This document shows, one piece after another, positions 6,010 through 7,480 of a stretch of DNA of 7,480 nt (the first letter of the stretch is position 1; the number at the start of each line of letters is the position of its first letter). The DNA comes from Pseudomonadota bacterium (GTDB lineage: Bacteria; Desulfobacterota; BSN033; G020346125). The stretch spans positions 1-7,480 of the forward strand of contig DAOVIU010000044.1 of assembly GCA_030673585.1 (NCBI GenBank). Reading direction: 5' to 3'. The position numbers and the translations under genes are program-made. The notes beneath the pieces are model-generated. The model was given only the letters and a program-made list of their open reading frames with translations, was not told the DNA's origin and searched no databases.

Positions 6010-6984
6010 ATGTACAATCAGAGAAGCAGCAGGTTTTTCCTCCATGCGATGATCTTGGCAGGTATATGTGCTGGTCTGATATGGCTTATCTTTTACCAGA
6101 TCCTTCCAAAGATGACGATCAAGATAGCATTCAAACAGCTTCTGAATGGGCTGACCTTGGGGTTGATGTATGTGATTATTGCCTCCGGGTTGTCCCTCAT
6201 CTTTGGGTTGATGGAGGTGATCAATTTTGCCCATGGGGCCTTCTATATGCTCGGAGCCTACTTCGGGCTCACCTTCTTTCGGCTTACGGGTAATTTCTGG
6301 CTTTCTCTCCTCCTGACGCCCATCATCGTCGGCGCTGTCGGGATGCTCTTAGAGTATTCGACTTTTCGACCTCTGTATGGGAGGAGTCCTCTGTATCACA
6401 TTCTCCTCACCTTCGGTCTTGTCTTGGTCATCGGTAATTCGGCGGAGCTGGTTTGGGGGAAGGCCTATCACATATTTCCCAGGCCAAAGGTATTCGAGGG
6501 TTTGGTCTCGTTTCTGGGGATCAGCTATCCCGCATACAGGTTATTCGTGCTTCTCGTAGGAGTAGGGATATCGGTTTTTTTTTGGTTCATGTTGAAGAAA
6601 ACGCGGTTCGGGTTGATTATTCGGGCTGGCACTCATAATCGCGAGATTACCAGCGCATTCGGCATTGATATCTCCAGGTACTTTACCATTGTCTTTGGCT
6701 TCGGGGTGGCTATAGCCGGCGCGGCCGGGGTGGTGATGGCTCCGATTCTCAGCGTCCATCCCCATATGGGGGATGGCATCATCATTACGGCCTTCATCGT
6801 TGTGGTGGTTGGGGGTCTGGGCAGCCTTTCCGGGGCGGCCCTTGCGGGAATTCTGATCGGAGTTCTCGAGAGCTTTAGTGTCATTCTATTCCCGGCCTTC
6901 ACTGGGGCCATGATGTATATGGTGATGGTGATTGTCCTTCTGGTTCGACCCCAAGGCCTTCTCGGAATTGAGGAAATCCGATGA
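6010..6984 (+). CDS. livH: Branched-chain amino acid-type ABC transporter permease LivH
   Basis: Inner-membrane permease that pairs with LivM to form the import channel. 324 residues, mostly hydrophobic helices. Family marks: QLLNGLTLGLMYVIIASGLSL, NFAHGA at 72-77, the cytoplasmic coupling segment NREITSAFGIDISR at 210-223 that contacts the ATPase, and GGLGSLSGA at 268-276, ending VLLVRPQGLLG. The start is supported by GAAGGG at 5995-6000, nine bases upstream. The N-terminus is about 30 residues longer than E. coli LivH before the conserved QLLNG segment and contains one extra hydrophobic stretch (about 10-33). The next in-frame ATG (6112) would remove it but has no ribosome site. The stop overlaps the livM start (ATGA), a sign of translational coupling. 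Substrate not determined by the permease sequence. Confidence 0.95.
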   Translation: MYNQRSSRFFLHAMILAGICAGLIWLIFYQILPKMTIKIAFKQLLNGLTLGLMYVIIASGLSLIFGLMEVINFAHGAFYMLGAYFGLTFFRLTGNFWLSLLLTPIIVGAVGMLLEYSTFRPLYGRSPLYHILLTFGLVLVIGNSAELVWGKAYHIFPRPKVFEGLVSFLGISYPAYRLFVLLVGVGISVFFWFMLKKTRFGLIIRAGTHNREITSAFGIDISRYFTIVFGFGVAIAGAAGVVMAPILSVHPHMGDGIIITAFIVVVVGGLGSLSGAALAGILIGVLESFSVILFPAFTGAMMYMVMVIVLLVRPQGLLGIEEIR

Positions 6985-7480
6985 GTCTGAAGCTTTCGAG
7001 ACCGTTTCGAGGGCCAGAAAGTGGCTACTACTGGTTTCTCCTCTTCCTTTTCCTCTTTGGACTTCTCCCCTTAGGAGTCATAGCAAAGATCTATTCCACC
7101 TTCTATCTTCGCTTTGGGACAGAACTTTTAATATTTGGACTCTTTGCCCTGAGTGTCGATATTATCATGGGCTATACTGGGCTGGTTTCATTGGGACCTG
7201 CGGCATTTTTTGGCATCGGGGCCTATGCAGGGGCTCTCACCCTTCTCAAGCTCGCGAATTCCATCTGGCTTGCCTTAGCCATCACGCTGGTTTTTTCCTG
7301 GATGGTGGCCTGGCTCATCGGGTATCTCTCCATTCGGATTAAGGGGGTCTATTTTGCAATGCTGACCCTGGCATTTGCCGAAATGTTTCACGAACTGGCC
7401 TTCAACTGGCATAGTTTCACTGGAGGTTCTGACGGGCTGACGGGGGTCCCAAGGCCAGAAATCGGCATTCCCCCGTTTGC
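6981..7480 (+). CDS. livM: Branched-chain amino acid-type ABC transporter permease LivM, N-terminal part (cut by window end)
   Basis: Second channel subunit of the same importer. The ATG overlaps the livH stop by ATGA and has GAGGA at 6970-6974, six bases upstream. 166 residues are visible before the edge; complete members usually have 300-350 or more. Visible marks: a first membrane segment about 16-35 (YYWFLLFLFLFGLLPLGVIA), then ELLIFGLFALSVDIIMGYTGLVSLG and AAFFGIGAY (74-82), the conserved LivM core, IRIKGVYFAMLTLAFAEM, and TGGSDGLTGVP at 148-158, which is diagnostic of LivM. At residue 73 a Pro stands where relatives usually have His or Gln in the SLG(H/Q)AAF segment. livG and livF are expected to the right but cannot be seen. 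Confidence 0.94.
   Translation, partial: MSLKLSRPFRGPESGYYWFLLFLFLFGLLPLGVIAKIYSTFYLRFGTELLIFGLFALSVDIIMGYTGLVSLGPAAFFGIGAYAGALTLLKLANSIWLALAITLVFSWMVAWLIGYLSIRIKGVYFAMLTLAFAEMFHELAFNWHSFTGGSDGLTGVPRPEIGIPPF

Noticed and set aside
6932..7342. 136-codon frame at the end of livH
   Set aside because: It overlaps livH and livM in a different frame; the livM frame from 6981 carries all family motifs and continues to the edge.
1..7480. CRISPR arrays, tRNA or rRNA genes, insertion sequences, attachment sites
   Set aside because: Looked for in all non-coding parts; no spaced direct repeats, tRNA cloverleaf, transposase or terminal repeats were seen.

Overview
The window looks like chromosomal DNA of a free-living, moderately GC-rich bacterium. 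AGG is a very common arginine codon. The gene set (full-size SMC plus Liv/HAAT-type ABC transporter genes with two separate binding proteins) is typical of anaerobic Desulfobacterota ('deltaproteobacteria') or similar environmental lineages. That assignment is an inference from gene content and codon flavour, not from a marker gene. All recognised genes are on the + strand.

Layout. (1) 1-2700: the 3' three quarters of smc, open at the left edge, carrying coiled coil, hinge, coiled coil and the complete C-terminal ATPase half. (2) 2725-3894 (possibly from 2701): a secreted type I periplasmic binding protein that directly abuts smc. (3) 3895-4534: a 640-base gap that appears regulatory rather than empty. 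In order it holds a C-rich, G-poor stretch resembling a Rho-loading site, an 8-bp inverted repeat, a perfect 12-bp tandem duplication containing TTGAC, a run of three stem-loops ending in a probable intrinsic terminator, a 20-bp imperfect palindrome, a near-consensus sigma70 promoter and two copies of a strong Shine-Dalgarno sequence. (4) 4541-5782: a second periplasmic binding protein (LivJ/LivK family), closed by an 18-bp perfect-stem terminator. (5) 6010-6984: livH permease. (6) 6981 to the right edge: livM permease, overlapping livH by ATGA and cut by the window end.

How the genes work together. The second binding protein, LivH and LivM form the start of a Liv-type ABC importer; livG and livF ATPase genes are expected just beyond the right edge. 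The terminator between the binding protein gene and livH would let the binding protein be made in excess over the membrane parts, as is common in ABC importers. The first binding protein has no transporter genes next to it. It may be co-transcribed with smc and may share the downstream permease, but this is inference.

Nothing in the coding part is clearly a new system. The most interesting unexplained signal is the gap at 4013-4210, whose stem-loops can be drawn as a terminator/antiterminator switch or as a small RNA with its own terminator, followed by the palindrome and strong promoter at 4323-4435.
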